A stretch of DNA of 64,000 nt from Gigaspora rosea (taxonomy: Eukaryota; Glomeromycota; Glomeromycetes; Diversisporales; Gigasporaceae). The stretch lies in assembly GCA_003550325.1 (NCBI GenBank), contig QKWP01002007.1, positions 12,209 to 76,208 of the forward strand. The letters are read 5' to 3'. This document shows, in pieces, positions 11,359-23,698 of the stretch (the stretch's first letter is position 1; the number at the start of each line of letters is the position of its first letter). Both the position numbers and the translations under genes were made by a program. The notes beneath the pieces are model-generated. The model made no database searches and was not told the DNA's origin. It saw nothing but the letters and a program-made list of their open reading frames with translations.

Positions 11359-11957
11359 AAGGTAAAAGGGGTAATTTGGCGAAGTTAACATAACTAATAT
11401 AAAAATATTTTTATTTTAATATTAAAAAAAATTTTATTTTTTGTATTAAAATTCATATATGATTTAGAATTATTTTATATAAAAAATTAGTAATATAATA
11501 TCTTGTTTTAAAGTTTTTTAAAGTGAAATTAAATAAATTATACATTGTATCAAAAAGCTTAAATTTTAGAAAGTAGGTATAATTTGGCGAATTGATAGTA
11601 TTTTGTGTAATCCAGTAGTCAGAATTGAATATTTTTTATACTATTCGATTCATCTCGATGAGTTGAGTCGAATAACATAAAGTTTGTCTGATTCTGATTA
11701 CTGGATTACAAAATATCATCAATTATTTGTTGCACAAAAGTGATCCTTAAAGAAATTTGGTGAAGTACAATCATAACAAATAATCAAAAATATCTTGTGA
11801 CCCAAAGTGGTCAGAACTAGGCGAGCTTGGTACCTTTTGATTCATCTCATTGAGATAAATCGAATAGTATAAAAACTATTCAATTCTAATCATTAAAGCA
11901 TAATATATCAAAATTTGCCAAATAGCTCCTATTTACCAAATTACCCCCTTTTACCTT
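11359..11957. mobile_element. MITE with AAGGTAAAAGGGG ends
   Basis: The left end AAGGTAAAAGGGGTAATTTG is mirrored at the right end. The interior holds two copies of a palindromic motif around ATTCGATTCATCTCGATGAG (near 11645 and 11835), also seen at 43805-44015 and 48440. It is about 600 bp with no coding capacity. Confidence 0.75.
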
Positions 11958-12199
11958 AATAAATAAAATGATTCAAGTATAATTAAAAAAAATAAAATAT
12001 GTGATACTAAAAAAACCACTTAAAATTATTAATATCATTATAAATATAAACTATGTTTGAATTATTATTAATATCATTCAGGATGGTTTCACTAATCACT
12101 ATCCCATAATTATTATATTTAACTGATGTCAATTGTCAATCATCAGTGATAATTGATTGTATTTTTTTTAGTTTAATTATGTTTACTTTATTTCTAGAT

Positions 12200-12797
12200 A
12201 ATAGCTAGTAAAGTTGTTATTGAAGCCTTTGCCATTGAAATTATTGTAGGAGTCATTGTCAAAGCCTGTGGATTTTATGTTATTGGTATTGTAGTCATTG
12301 GCAATTGTAATTTCACTATGGTTTTCGCTTTCGTTGGTGCTTTTGATTTTACTATAGTTTTTTGCACTTGTGATTTTGCTATGGCTTTTAATGTTGTTGA
12401 AGGTTGTGATTTTGTTGTGGTTTTTGGTGTAGTTGGTACTTGTGATTTCATCATGGCTCTAGTATCATTGAGGTTTGTGATTTCGCTGAATTGTTAGTAC
12501 TTGCAGATTTGCCATAGCTTTTTTCATCATTGGTGCCTGTGATTTCAACTTGGCTTCAAGTGCATTGATGCTTGTGATTTTGCCATGGTTGGTGCTTGTG
12601 GTTTCTTCGTAGCTCTTTTTATTGTTGGTGCTTGTGGTGAAGCTCTTTCGTTATTGGTGCTTGTGATTTCGTATTGGTTTTCACTATTGTGGTTTTTGGT
12701 ATTATTTATGCTTGTGATTTTGCTGCAACTTTCTATGTCATTGGTTCTTGTGATTTTGCTGTAGTTTTCTGTATTATTGGTTCTTGATTTTACCATA
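12200..12797 (-). repeat. Degenerate 39-bp minisatellite, open on the minus strand
   Basis: Units of about 39 bp resembling TTGGTGCTTGTGATTTTGCT run from about 12290 to 12795 with heavy decay. On the minus strand 12545-12796 is open for 83 codons, starting MVKSRTNNTENYSKI, and shows a 13-residue period around SKITSTNNT. The period is three times thirteen, so an expressed repeat protein is possible. Without a recognisable domain or splice context I call it a repeat. Confidence 0.55.
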
Positions 12798-13572
12798 TAT
12801 TAGAGATGTATTTTTGAAATTTGGATGCACATCGATGATTCAAATGTATTTTGCGCAACATAGATAACTTAATAAAATAACCTACTTTAATCTAATAATC
12901 ATGAGGCCTAAAATAATCATAAGGCCTAAAGGTTAGGGTTAGGGTCAGTTTCATTATGTTGAGTTTTGGGAGGGGGTTTTGATTATATAGTACTAAATAC
13001 ATATATACGTATGATTATGTACCGGTATAATAAATTTTAATCTTTTATTAATCGATATGAAATCATGTAACCTGGATGATTTTTAGTGAAATCATCCAGG
13101 ATGGTGGCTAGAATTGTTCACTACGTTTATTATTATTAGTTATTATTATTAATCTGTTACATCAAGAATCGTCTGAATCATTTTTCAATCAGTAAAAATT
13201 GAAAAATGGCAACTGTAAGTAAAGTACTAATCTATATATTATATACGAAATAATGCCTTTATGCTTTGGAGGATACCCAGTTGGTGTAAAACACATTGAA
13301 AACTGGCAAAGTTGAAATAAAAAAATGCTCACAAGATACATCTCAACCAGAGAAGCACAATTAGTTACCAATCAATGGTTGTGATTTTCTGTTATATCAT
13401 TACAATTAATAATAATAGTTTTTTAGTAGATTGATATAAATTATAGTAAGTTGATAACTAGTTGATAACTACAATAGTTGATAACTAATAATTGATTGTA
13501 ATCGAACTAGTTGATAATAAATCGATTAGTTTAAAATTTTTTTTAAATCGATTAATTGAAAAGTTGCCAACT
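12798..13572. other. Intergenic DNA without a recognised gene
   Basis: It contains a TTAGGGTTAGGGTC motif near 12947 and a short hairpin (CCTGGATGATTT and its complement) at 13068-13096. A GC-richer patch at 13245-13380 (LCFGGYPVGVKHIENWQ in one plus frame) looks like a worn coding remnant that I cannot name. Confidence 0.4.
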
Positions 13573-13834
13573 ACCGTAAACTGCCATATACAAGACCCTC
13601 CAGATATCAGACCTCCTATGTACTAGACCCGCGTGTGAATCTCAAAATCTACAATAATCAAATGCGGTTCTTTTTAAATATTTAGGCCGCTCATTATGAA
13701 TGAAAAATATGCGTGCTTTTTAAATTTTCTTTTTAATGGTACAAACTCTCTACCATGTACTAGACCCGGGTCTAATATTAGATTTTAATTTTGGTGGGGT
13801 GTAAGAGACCAAGTTCTTTTATACGGCAGTTTAT
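13573..13834. mobile_element. MITE with TAAACTGCC ends
   Basis: ACCGTAAACTGCCATATA on the left pairs with TATACGGCAGTTTATT on the right. Internally TGTACTAGACCC recurs twice. It is 262 bp and non-coding. Confidence 0.65.
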
Positions 13835-13842
13835 TATTTTCT

Positions 13843-13959
13843 TGACACCCATTTTACCTACAGCTCATTTAACCCGACATCGCATAGGGTTAAGGTTAGC
13901 ATTTATTAGTTGCAGATATATATTAATAGTAAATTGTCTTTTAAGTAAAATGGGTGTCG
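13843..13959. mobile_element. Very short inverted-repeat element
   Basis: GACACCCATTTTAC is mirrored exactly by GTAAAATGGGTGTC over 117 bp. The interior contains GGGTTAAGGTTAG. It abuts the MITE at 13573-13834. Confidence 0.6.
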
Positions 13960-14157
13960 ACAAAATAGGGCGGCTCCATTTTGAATACTATGCGCAGCTA
14001 TTTATTTTTATTATGTTTGGCAGGTGAATTACCGCAACTTTTGCCGTAACTTGTCTAATGCAGAATTATGATGTACCTACGTACGTACATATTTGATACT
14101 AAAAAGAATGCTACTCTAAAAAATTTTTAAATTCGAATAATTAACGTATGTAAGTAT

Positions 14158-14420
14158 ACAATATTGGGCAAAAATTGTAGAATAACGGTAATTTGGCAAA
14201 TGATCACGTGCCGCTCTGCGGCACGTGTAGCCAATCATTTGCCGAATTACTGTATTCGAAAATTTGCCCAATATTGGTGTTATCCGGCAATTTATGATCA
14301 TGATTGGTAGGGAGTCACTCACTGAGTTTTAATTTGAATAAACTGATTACGTTGTAACACATGAAAAAAATAACGGCAAGAAATTTTTTCATGATCATAT
14401 GAGTTTGCCGGATAAAACAA
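14158..14420. repeat. Palindrome cluster centred on CACGTGCCGC
   Basis: 14158-14278 forms a 120-bp imperfect palindrome (CCAATATTGGGCAAA ends) whose centre, CACGTGCCGC-TCT-GCGGCACGTG, is perfect. A second inverted pair, GTTATCCGGCAATTTATGAT (14278) and its complement near 14400-14420, overlaps its right edge. The structure is typical of foldback MITEs. Confidence 0.75.
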
Positions 14421-14437
14421 GTTATTGTGTCAGTTTA

Positions 14438-15045
14438 TTTATGTCAATATCCCGAGCATCAAAATCCCGAAAACATAATATCCCGAAAAATTAAATCCTG
14501 AAAAACCCCCCAAAAATTCATAATTCATAATTATTATGAATTTTTAACTTACATCTGTTCTCATAAATTCTGGGACAACTGAACAATTTCTGATGACCGA
14601 ATTCGATAAGTATTACCGAGTCGGGATCAATAAGTAATTGACTTCGGCCGAACTCAGAAACTTATCGAATTCGGTCATCAGAAATTTTCAGTTTATCCCA
14701 GAATTTATAATTTCTGGATTTACAGCTGTTTTCATAATTTCTGGACCACCTAAAAATTTTTTCGTTTCCCGAAACCTCTTCGATCCCGTTCTAAGAATCA
14801 CCTACCTTTTCGGAAACTACTTCGCTGTCCAGCGAAATAGTTTCCGAAAAGGTAGGTGATTCTTAGAACGGGATCGAAGAGGTTTCGGGAAACGAAAAAA
14901 TTTTTAGGTGGTCCAGAAATTATGAAAACAGCTATAATTTTTCGGAATATTATTATCTCTTCGGGATTTTATTCTTTCAGGATTTAGTACATCGGGTTTA
15001 GTACTGTTACCATCGGGATTTTGATATTCGGGATATTGACATAAA
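14438..15045. mobile_element. Foldback element with three nested palindromes
   Basis: The outer ends TTATGTCAATATCCCGA and TCGGGATATTGACATAAA (14438 and 15045) enclose two internal hairpins. One at about 14570-14710 has CCGAATTCGATAAGT arms. The other at about 14735-14930 has nearly perfect arms of about 95 bp with an apex near TTCGCTGTCCAGCGAA. CCCGAAA/CGGGAT units recur along both flanks. It is 608 bp with no transposase. The open frames at 14638-14859 and 14904-15107 mirror the palindrome and are not genes. Confidence 0.88.
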
Positions 15046-15065
15046 ATCGGGGGCGTTTTCATTTT

Positions 15066-15377
15066 ACTTATTTGCGCGGGTAACACAAACCAAAAAAGGA
15101 AATCCAAATAAACTAAGTGCGTGAGATAGAAATTTAGGGTTAGGGCCTTAACGTTAGAGGCTATAGGGTTAGAAATGATGCTTAATATAAGTAAAATTTC
15201 ATTCCCGTCATTTTTAATTAGTGCACCAAGATCGATTTAAACAATAGTTTTTGCGTATTTTCGCTTTTTTCTTCTTTTACGCGTGTTCGAATTCTTCGTC
15301 GGGCTTATCCGGAATAGTCAAAATTTGCACTCTCCGATTGGCTATTTCCTCTCCAGGAGCTTATATTACCCGCGCAA
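15066..15377. mobile_element. MITE family B, copy 1
   Basis: ACTTATTTGCGCGGGTAA on the left is matched by TTACCCGCGCAAA on the right. The body includes TTTAGGGTTAGGGCCTTAAC and a pyrimidine-rich stretch ending TTTTACGCGTGTTCGAATTC. Copies lie at 55455-55789 (full) and 35730-35943 (truncated). It is 312 bp and non-coding. Confidence 0.85.
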
Positions 15378-15508
15378 AGCGGGCTTTTTTACCAAATTTG
15401 GTTCGTTATCGCCTTTTTTCAAATTCCAAACCTAAAAGGCCAATCAACAAACATTGCACAGATAGTAATGACAAATCTAGTAAAACCTTCGGGATTATTA
15501 CTAAGTAG

Positions 15509-16496
15509 TGATGGGACCTCCGAGTTTTAGTTAATTTAAAAAATTAATAATGCATTATTGATATTATTAATAGTTAAAAATTCTAACCATCGTTAATCAT
15601 GTGTTGAATTAAATAGATTACTGATGAAGTCAATAAAAGTTTATTATTTTTGCGTAATAATGCGCAAGGATAATTTCGATTTTAGATAGGCACACTATCA
15701 CTGATCTGCAAATTGTGCGTTCCGTTTTTTTTTTGTTTTGAAAAGTTGTATATTTAATCACCCTTCGCATTCTAACAAAAATTTCCTCTTTAAATTTTGG
15801 TATGTGTTATGTTTTCTGATTCAATCCACCCTTAATTCTTTTGTTATTCGATTGGTTTGATTTTTACATTACACCTGATCTCACGTGCTAGCGTGGTTTT
15901 TCTGCCACGACTCAATGTAAATTTGAAAAAACTCAATAGTTAACATTATTGGGCTCAATGCAATTTCTGCCAATAAAATAGAAATTGTTTATTTGACCTT
16001 TAATTGCCTTAAATTGATGAAAGCAAATCTCAATTTTCGTAAAATATTTCGATGTTTTCAGATTTATCAACCCAATAGCAATGATAATACGTCTAATTTT
16101 TAACTTGCACAATTTATAAAAACTAAGTATCAGCAGGTTTGGGTCTCTAATAAGTTGGATTTTAATCCGCAAATATGATAAGTACAGGATTGAAAATATT
16201 GCACGAAAGTGTTAGTAATTTTTCATTTTTCCTACATCCCGTGTCAATTAGATGAGTCATATATTATCAATCATTTTGTTATTAATAATTCCGATCATTA
16301 ATAATCAATCAATACGTATTAATTAAATGTGACCGGTTAAAATGAAACCGGATTAATGAAATATGTATAGTATAAAAAAATAAAGTTAGTTATAGAGTAG
16401 AGTTTATATTAAACAAGTATAAGTAGGTTTTAGAAAGTCAAATAGAAACACACATTTCATTTTAATCCGATTTTAATAACTCCGAAGGTCCCATCA
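15509..16496. mobile_element. TIR element with GATGGGACCT ends
   Basis: GATGGGACCTCCGAGTTTTA at 15509 is mirrored by CTCCGAAGGTCCCATC ending at 16496. It is about 990 bp. An internal motif, ACATTACACCTGATCTCACG, matches the end sequence of family D (23699-24057), so it may be a composite. No transposase was seen. It lies directly upstream of the first histidine kinase and may contribute promoter sequence. Confidence 0.7.
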
Positions 16497-16626
16497 TTAT
16501 TATTAAGTTTCAAACTACCGGGTTTGGTTTTATACTCATAGTGATCTCTTATTATATATTTAAATGATTTATTTTCTTATTACAGTATTATTGTTTTTGA
16601 TAGGTTTTTTTTCATTTCTAATTCAT
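16497..16626 (+). promoter_or_regulatory. Upstream region of the first histidine kinase
   Basis: The 130 bp between the TIR element at 15509-16496 and the chosen start codon are AT-rich. No core promoter motif is clear. The last 25 bp (TCATTTCTAATTCATATG) resemble the same position in the paralogue (CATTTTCTAGTTTGTATG), supporting the aligned start codons. Confidence 0.35.
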
Positions 16627-19600
16627 ATGTCGCTATCTTTGACTTACAATGATGATGATTTTAAGAATGAGGAATCAAACTTTAACGATATAATCTACAA
16701 TTTTGATTGGTCAACGACTTCGCTTGGCCCTATAGACTCTTGGGATCCTGCATACAAAACTGCAATGGTAATTTACCAATAATTTTGTTTTTTTAAAAGA
16801 AAAAATTAGTGAAAAAAAGCGTGAAATTTCAATAATAACCAGTATATCAACGTTAGAACTTGTGCCTCCAAAATACTTTTCCTATGTGTATCTATCTTGG
16901 ATCCGATTGGGTTATACTACATAATAAAGGTAAAATAATTTTATAATTCACTTGTTTGATTATATGATTAGTTTTTAAATAATTAACAATATTCTTGTTC
17001 AATTACTATATATAGAGTGGATACAGATAATAACTATGGGTCGTGCAGGCCAACCATGCGGTTAATTGAATAATTTCGCGTCATATATTTATAATATTTC
17101 GTCAATTAACATTTTTATTATATTAAATAGTAATAGGAAAAACAATTAAGGAGGCTTGGCCTATTCGACATGGTTACGTTAAGTCACTATGCGAAAGGTA
17201 AGTGAATAATAATTTAAAGAAAGTTCATTTGTTGTATCTAAATTTCTCTTAAATTAAATCTAATATATAGTGTAAGAACAACAAGAAAAGGAATTTTTAA
17301 AAGTGATCAATATTTTGCAGCAGCACGTGATGGGTATAGAGAAGAGGCGTATTTTGACTATGCATATAGCCCAATTTTTAAATCAGATGGTACAGTTGAT
17401 GGTGTTTTTTGTATTGCACAAGAAACCACGAAAAGAGTTTTAAATGATCGAAGGATAAAAACACTTATTGAAATTGGGTGTCGGATTCCTGGTTAGTACC
17501 CTAAATATAATATAATATACAGTAACGTTTATCTGTTAACGCGCTTGAATTTTTTAAAGAGGTTGAGTCCTTAGAAAGTGCCTGTTGTACAATGACGAAA
17601 GTATTAAGTGATAATAATGCGGATATTCCTTATTCATTGATTTACTTTATTGAACAATTAAATGATAGTTCTAAATCTCTGATTGCTCGCCTAATCGCTA
17701 CAACCTTTGATGATAACAATAAAAAAGGAAGGCATATTCCCGATTATTTTCCAGAAACTCATGAAATAATTGATTTAGCAAAAGATGCTGATAAAAGCTA
17801 TGGTACATACATAGATCTAAACCGAATAGAAGCAACTTATTCATTCTTAAAATGTAAATCTTGGCCAATACACCTTGCATTAAAAAAAGGACATGTAAAA
17901 GTTCTTTTAAAAGATGAGTCTCAAGCTGTACTCTTATCTACAAAAATTTCTCTTTATGGAGGGAAAGATTTATTTGCTATATTGATTTGTGGTGTTAATC
18001 GATGTCGCACACTTGATGAAAAATACATGGAATTTTTTCAAGTATGCAAATGTTAACATAGTTAATCTTTAATTTTGTTGTACTTATTAGAAAATACTCA
18101 AAAAAAAAAATTATAAATTGCTAGCTAGTCATAAATCAAACGGATAAGTATTTGTTACATGTCTAGAAGAGGAAAAGAAACGAACTAAAATATTGGCTGA
18201 TTTAAACCGTCAAAAAGTTACGTTTTTTCAAGGCATCAGTCATGAATTAAAAAGTATTTATTATATATTTTCTCTTTTTGAAATGCATTACGTAAATAGA
18301 CATATACTCAATCTTTTTTCCATACTAGCACCATTAACCTCGATGCTTTCACCACTCGATGATGTAATTAACATATGTTCACAAGAAACGCAAATAATGT
18401 CACATCTTCAAACTGTACGACGTAATGCTCGTCGATTACTTAAACTTATTAATACTTTGTTACAAGTAAGTTATATGTCTCGTAATAATGTCAGTATAGA
18501 AAATATTATATTAAAGCAATTCATTTTTATATAGTTTTCAAACATAGAAGCTAATCAATTTGAAGCACATTATTGTGAAACTAATATAGCCGAATTTACT
18601 CAAGAATTAGTTTTAGAGTTTGAAGATGTGGCAAAACAATTAGGTTTAAATTACGTTGTCGATATTCCATGTTCAAACGAATTTAATCGAGCATTGAGCG
18701 ATAAGATATATTTAGATCATGATATGTATGAAACAATTGTATTTAATCTTTGTAAGCATTTTTCAAAATTTGTGTTAAACAATTCTTTTACAAAGCATAT
18801 GATTTAAAAATGCGTAGTCTTTCATATTAAAATATTTTTTTTTGTAAAAGGTTCGAATGCGCTAAAGCATACCTGGAATGGACGTATAACCATTCGATTA
18901 TATCTTTGACTACAAAGACGAGAAAAGGATAATCGTCCTTGAAGTATCAGATACAGGTGAATAATATTTCTTACTAAACATATTACACTGCACATTTACC
19001 AATTCTTGATTTAAGATATACACACTATTATTACTCTATTATTACAACTTGGTTGATTTATTTTTTTTTAAAAAAAAAAATATATTTAGGAGTTGGTATT
19101 CCGGAAACTGCCCTTCCAAACATATTCAAACGCTTTTATCGTGTTGAATCTCAGGAATCACGCAGTCACGAAGGTACTGGAATAGGACTCGCTCTCGTCA
19201 AAGAACTTATTACACTCCATGGTGGAGATATCACTGTAACTTCAGCAGTAAATAAGGGAACGTCATTTAAATGTTGGTTTCCAATCGGATGTGAGCACTT
19301 ACCGAAAAATCAAATCCATTCTAATAAAGTTGAAAATCCAGTAACTCATGGTCGAAAATTATATACTAGTCGACATCTTAATTTAGAAGAAACCTCTCAA
19401 TGGATAAAAAATAGTACATCTGAAGTCCCTGATTATTTAATGAATCAATTTTCAATTGATGATCGAAACATGGATATTGATAAAATGTTAACTGAAGAGA
19501 CCATACATCATTTCTATATGAATGATCATATTGATGAGAAAAAATGTCGGATTCTACTTGTTGATGATAACAATGATATGAGGTAACTTTTATCATTATT

Positions 19601-22197
19601 AGATCAAATTAACCATTCAGTAAATTGTTTCTTATTATTGACCTTTTTATAGATATTATCTCGAAGATTTGTTAAAAGAATTTGACATAGTTCATGCTCG
19701 TGACGGCCGAGAGGCTATACAAGTCTTAAAAAAGCTTAAAAGATTACCTGATTTAATCCTTAGTGGCAAGTAATTATTTAATAAATAACTTATTATATAT
19801 AATAATTATTAAATTATATAATTTAAATTTAACAGATATCATGATGCCAAATATGAATGGATACGAATTATTAGATTTGTTAAGATCTAATATAAAAACT
19901 CGGCTGATTCCCATAATATTACTATCCGCAAAAGCCAATGAAGATTCTAAAATTAAAGGTAGTTGTTAATCAAATATTATATAGTATTTTCTTTGGTTTT
20001 TAAATGAATCTACTTTTAGGTCTGGATAAAGGAGCAGATGACTATTTAATAAAGCCTTTTTCTTCTCGAGAACTAATTACCCGCATTCGAGCTAATATTG
20101 AACTCTCACTTCTTCGTCGTAAAATATTATTTCAACTATGTAAGCAAGAAGAGATGAAACAATTATTGTTCTCAATAACGCTTTTCGGATCAGATATAAA
20201 TGAAACATTTTTATATGTTGCAAAAGAAATCCATCGTAGATTACCATGTGAAAGGATACTTATTATTTCAAATAATAAATCTAAAAGTAATAAAATAGTT
20301 ACTTTATATGAAGACTCTGAAAACATAACACAAAACATTGGTAATAATAAAAGTAAATCACAAACATTCACCAAATTAAAAGAATGTTTAAATAATAAAC
20401 CAGGAATAGATCTTTATTCGGATGTATATTGTGATAATGTTCACAAAGATGTATCCATATTATCTGTAGAAATACGATTAAAAAATGATGTTTGGGGATG
20501 GATAAAAGTACATAGATCTCCAAATTCCATTTGGCTCGATTCTGAAATAGAATTATTACAACAAATCTCAAACCAAACTGGTTTGGCTATTACTTATGCA
20601 AACTTGTTAAAAGAGAATGCTGCTAAAGAAATTCAATTAAAAGCTGCAGAAATTGCAAATAACACAAAGAATCAAATATTAGCAAATACTTCTCATGGTA
20701 TATTATCATTATTTAGTAAATTGTTAAAATTTTTATTTTAATAATTAATTTGAATTTTCATCTTTATAATAGAATTACGAACACCACTGGGTGTAATAGT
20801 GGACCTTCTTCCTTTATTCGATGACATTTCTTTAACTAATGATCAAAAAGACATGATCAGTATTATATCACATGCCTCTGATGTAATATTGTCGATAGTA
20901 AACGATATTCTTGATGTAGCAAAGTTAAAAGCACAAAAACTTACACTAACAAATAGAATATTTGATTTATTAGAATTAATTGAGGACACATTTGAGACGT
21001 TCGGGAAAAAAGCCAGTGATAAAAAAATTGAGCTAATCTTAAATTGCGATATAGATATTTTGCCACGATATGTTAAAAGTGATCCTGAGAGGTGATTTAA
21101 CTAATGTATTTTTTTATTGTATATTGATGAATAGGATTTATTACTTATTATGTCTCTGGATAAAATAGGTTGAAACAAGTTTTATCTCATTTATTATCAA
21201 ATTCGTAACTATTATTAATATATATTTTTATTTTATCGCCATTTTTTTATAAGATATTATTTAAGGAATTAAAATTCATTCTTAATTTTTTAGAGTTAAA
21301 TTCACTAATAAGGGTGAAATTATATTAACAATTTCAGTGCAAGCACAAGAAGTTTTTGACAAAAATGAACTTACAGTCAAACGATTAAAAAAGAAATTTT
21401 GTTGATTGAACTATGTGATACCGGCATTGGGTAAACCATTTATGATCGTTGTCCTTTGTATTTTAGCATACATGTCATTTAACAATTTATTTAATAATAG
21501 CATAAACTCAGAATATATACAACATGCTTTGGAAAGTTTTTCACAAGGTGATACGTCGATAACTAAAAATCAAGATGGTACAGGGCTTGGTCTCTCAATT
21601 TGTAAAAGTTTAGTAGAACTTAATGGAGGAGAAATTAAAGTAAAAAGTCGGTTAGGAAACGGAAGCAAATTTTGGTTTACATGGAATGTCGAGCTATTAT
21701 CAACAAAATCCTCGTTAGAAACACAATTTAATGAACATGTATTATCTCATGTAGGACAAACGCGAATACTAATAATTCATCCAATCGAAGGTGTAAGAAA
21801 TGCAATGTTAAAATATCTTAAAAAGTTCGAAAAAGTTGATGTATTCGATACTTTTGACAAAGGTATTAGTGCAGTAAAATCATATAAAGAATTTCATGAT
21901 CGACTGGCTTATGATATAGTATTTATTAGACTTTATGAAAATAATGAAGAAGAGGCCATAAGAGCAGCATTAGAGTTAAAAAGATTAGAAATGAATAGTA
22001 GTGATTTAGTAATAACCTTTATAGTATTTCAAAATGATGAAGGAAATGAGTTGGCAAAAAAATTAAATGAAAAAGTTGGAGGAACAATTTCAATTATTTA
22101 TACTCCAATTACATGGAAAAAATTAATTAATCAATTTATACATATGGAAAAAAAAACCAAAATTATAAGAGCTCGCATATCTATACAAATATTCTAA
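16627..22197 (+). pseudogene. Hybrid sensor histidine kinase, upstream copy, probably inactive
   Basis: Eighteen exons: 16627-16767, 16857-16929, 17016-17060, 17131-17197, 17271-17491, 17560-18041, 18125-18253, 18329-18465, 18535-18751, 18851-18956, 19090-19582, 19653-19765, 19836-19958, 20020-20697, 20773-21091, 21169-21204, 21294-21430, 21501-22197. The order is PAS-like N-terminus (DWSTTSLGPIDSW), first HisKA (GISHELK|TPLT), first ATPase (SNALKHTW, DTGVGIP, GTGIGLAL), receiver (VDDN, DIMMPNMNG, DDYLIKP), GAF-like region, second HisKA (SH|ELRTPLG), second ATPase (GTGLGLSI), and a worn C-terminal receiver. All borders are GT-AG except a GC donor at 19766. Relative to the intact paralogue, exon 7 is 7 nt short, exon 10 has one extra T near 18905, and exon 17 is out of frame near 21378. 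An in-frame ATG at 16564 would add a hydrophobic leader; I prefer 16627, matching the paralogue. Sequencing error remains possible, but three breaks favour decay. Confidence 0.82.
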
Positions 22198-22754
22198 AGC
22201 GAGTAGTAGACCAAGAGCTTTGTGAAGGGATTTCAAACATAAACTTTGTATAAAATGACCCGGAATCGATTATATTTTCATAATTATGCTAAGAATAACA
22301 AATAACTAAATTCCCTATCCAGGTTTCTTTCATCATATCATTTTCATGATATCATCTTTTAAATCGTTTGTTTTAAAATCTTTTGCACCTAATTATGTGA
22401 TTAAAATGTGATGTAATTTATATAATTTTATAATCTTATTGATTTTCTTCCGTAATTAAAAATTTTTTATTTTATATAAAGAATATATTTATTTCTCTAA
22501 TTATCATAAGTTACGTAACAGCATTATATAGATATAAAAAAAAAACTTTATTATTTTACAGCAAATAAAACATTGACATTATTTAATAAGTTGAGCAGAA
22601 AAATGTCGATCGCCGACCATTTGATTAATACATTATTATTGCTCGTCATGTGCCCCTTCCTCGCACATAACGGTCGTGACCAACCATTCTTATATCTAAG
22701 GTCACGTCCTCTCAAATGCTCAATTAACTAACATACCTATATACGTAGTACAAT
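22198..22754. other. Intergenic region, 3' side of kinase and 5' side of small gene
   Basis: AT-rich to about 22590, then a GC-richer stretch (CGGTCGTGACCAACC, GGTCACGTCCTC) just before the ATG at 22755. The change in composition suggests the 5' region of the small gene. No specific promoter element was identified. Confidence 0.4.
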
Positions 22755-22952
22755 ATGGCCGAACAAGCTGCAGGAGGTCACGTGAGCAGATTTTTTCGAG
22801 CATCGCTTACTTTCTTTTTTCTTCTTTTTTTTTTCTCGGGAGTGGTGGGAGGAATAGCTGGACATACTGTCGAAGAAAATTCAAACAGCAAAGAAGACAA
22901 TAGATCATCAGGTTACTCAAATACCATTTCCGTCATGACATGTCCTGTGACC

Positions 22953-23658
22953 GATATGTTGTGTTTCACAAAATATCACAAAAATCACAAAATTTTGTGA
23001 AAATCACAAAATTTGTGTAGTTCCGCCACAAAATTCGATAAATTGGCATGTTTTCACATAGTTCCGCCACAAAATTTCACAAAATTCGATAGATTGGCAT
23101 GTTTTCACATAATTTCATGGAAGGTCCCCGAAATTTCTGGTCGGAATGCATCGGAATCCTGGTTGGTAGGGCCGGATTTTACCCAGGATCACTAAAAATT
23201 TTACTAATAAAATCGTAGCCGTTCACTAAGTGAAAAGTGCCCAGCTGATAATTTTGCTATAGAACTTACTAACTAGTAAGGCTAAATGCCGACCTAAACA
23301 ATTATCTATGATGTATTTTAACCAGGATTGAATTATTATCATTATAGAAATTTTTTATATAGAACTTTGAGGGTTTTAATATATTTTATATAGCAATAGC
23401 TTTTTTTCATTCTTTATATGGAACTTTTTATAGTACAAATAAAAAATATTTATCTGTCATCGCAAAATTTTATAAAAATTAAATTAACTCTCAAAATCGC
23501 TTCAAATAGATCTACAACAAATCACAAAATTTACTTTATATTGCACAAAATTGCACAAAATCGTTTCAAATTGATCACAAAAAATCACAAAATTTACCTT
23601 ATCTTGCCACAAAATTTACGTTATCCCACCACAAAAATCATCGTCCCTGCCTGTGACC
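22953..23658. mobile_element. Insertion with 9-bp target duplication, family C sequence inside
   Basis: CCTGTGACC at 22944-22952 is repeated at 23650-23658. The interior begins and ends with CACAAAATTT units and holds, at about 23135-23330, an inverted copy of the unit duplicated at 26375-26880 (GATGCAT, CCGGATTTTACCCAGGATCA, AAGTGCCCAGCTGATAA). No clear TIR. A 9-bp duplication fits Mutator-like elements, but that is only a hint. Confidence 0.65.
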
Positions 23659-23698
23659 CATTTGTCACATGGAATGTCTAGTGACTCGAACACCCATA

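Noticed and set aside
14638-15107. Frames of 73 and 67 codons around the large palindrome
   Set aside because: They mirror the palindrome arms of the nested foldback element.
16564-16626. Signal anchor at the N-terminus of the upstream kinase
   Set aside because: The extra 21 residues come from an AT-rich leader; the paralogue has no upstream ATG in frame, so the start at 16627 is preferred.
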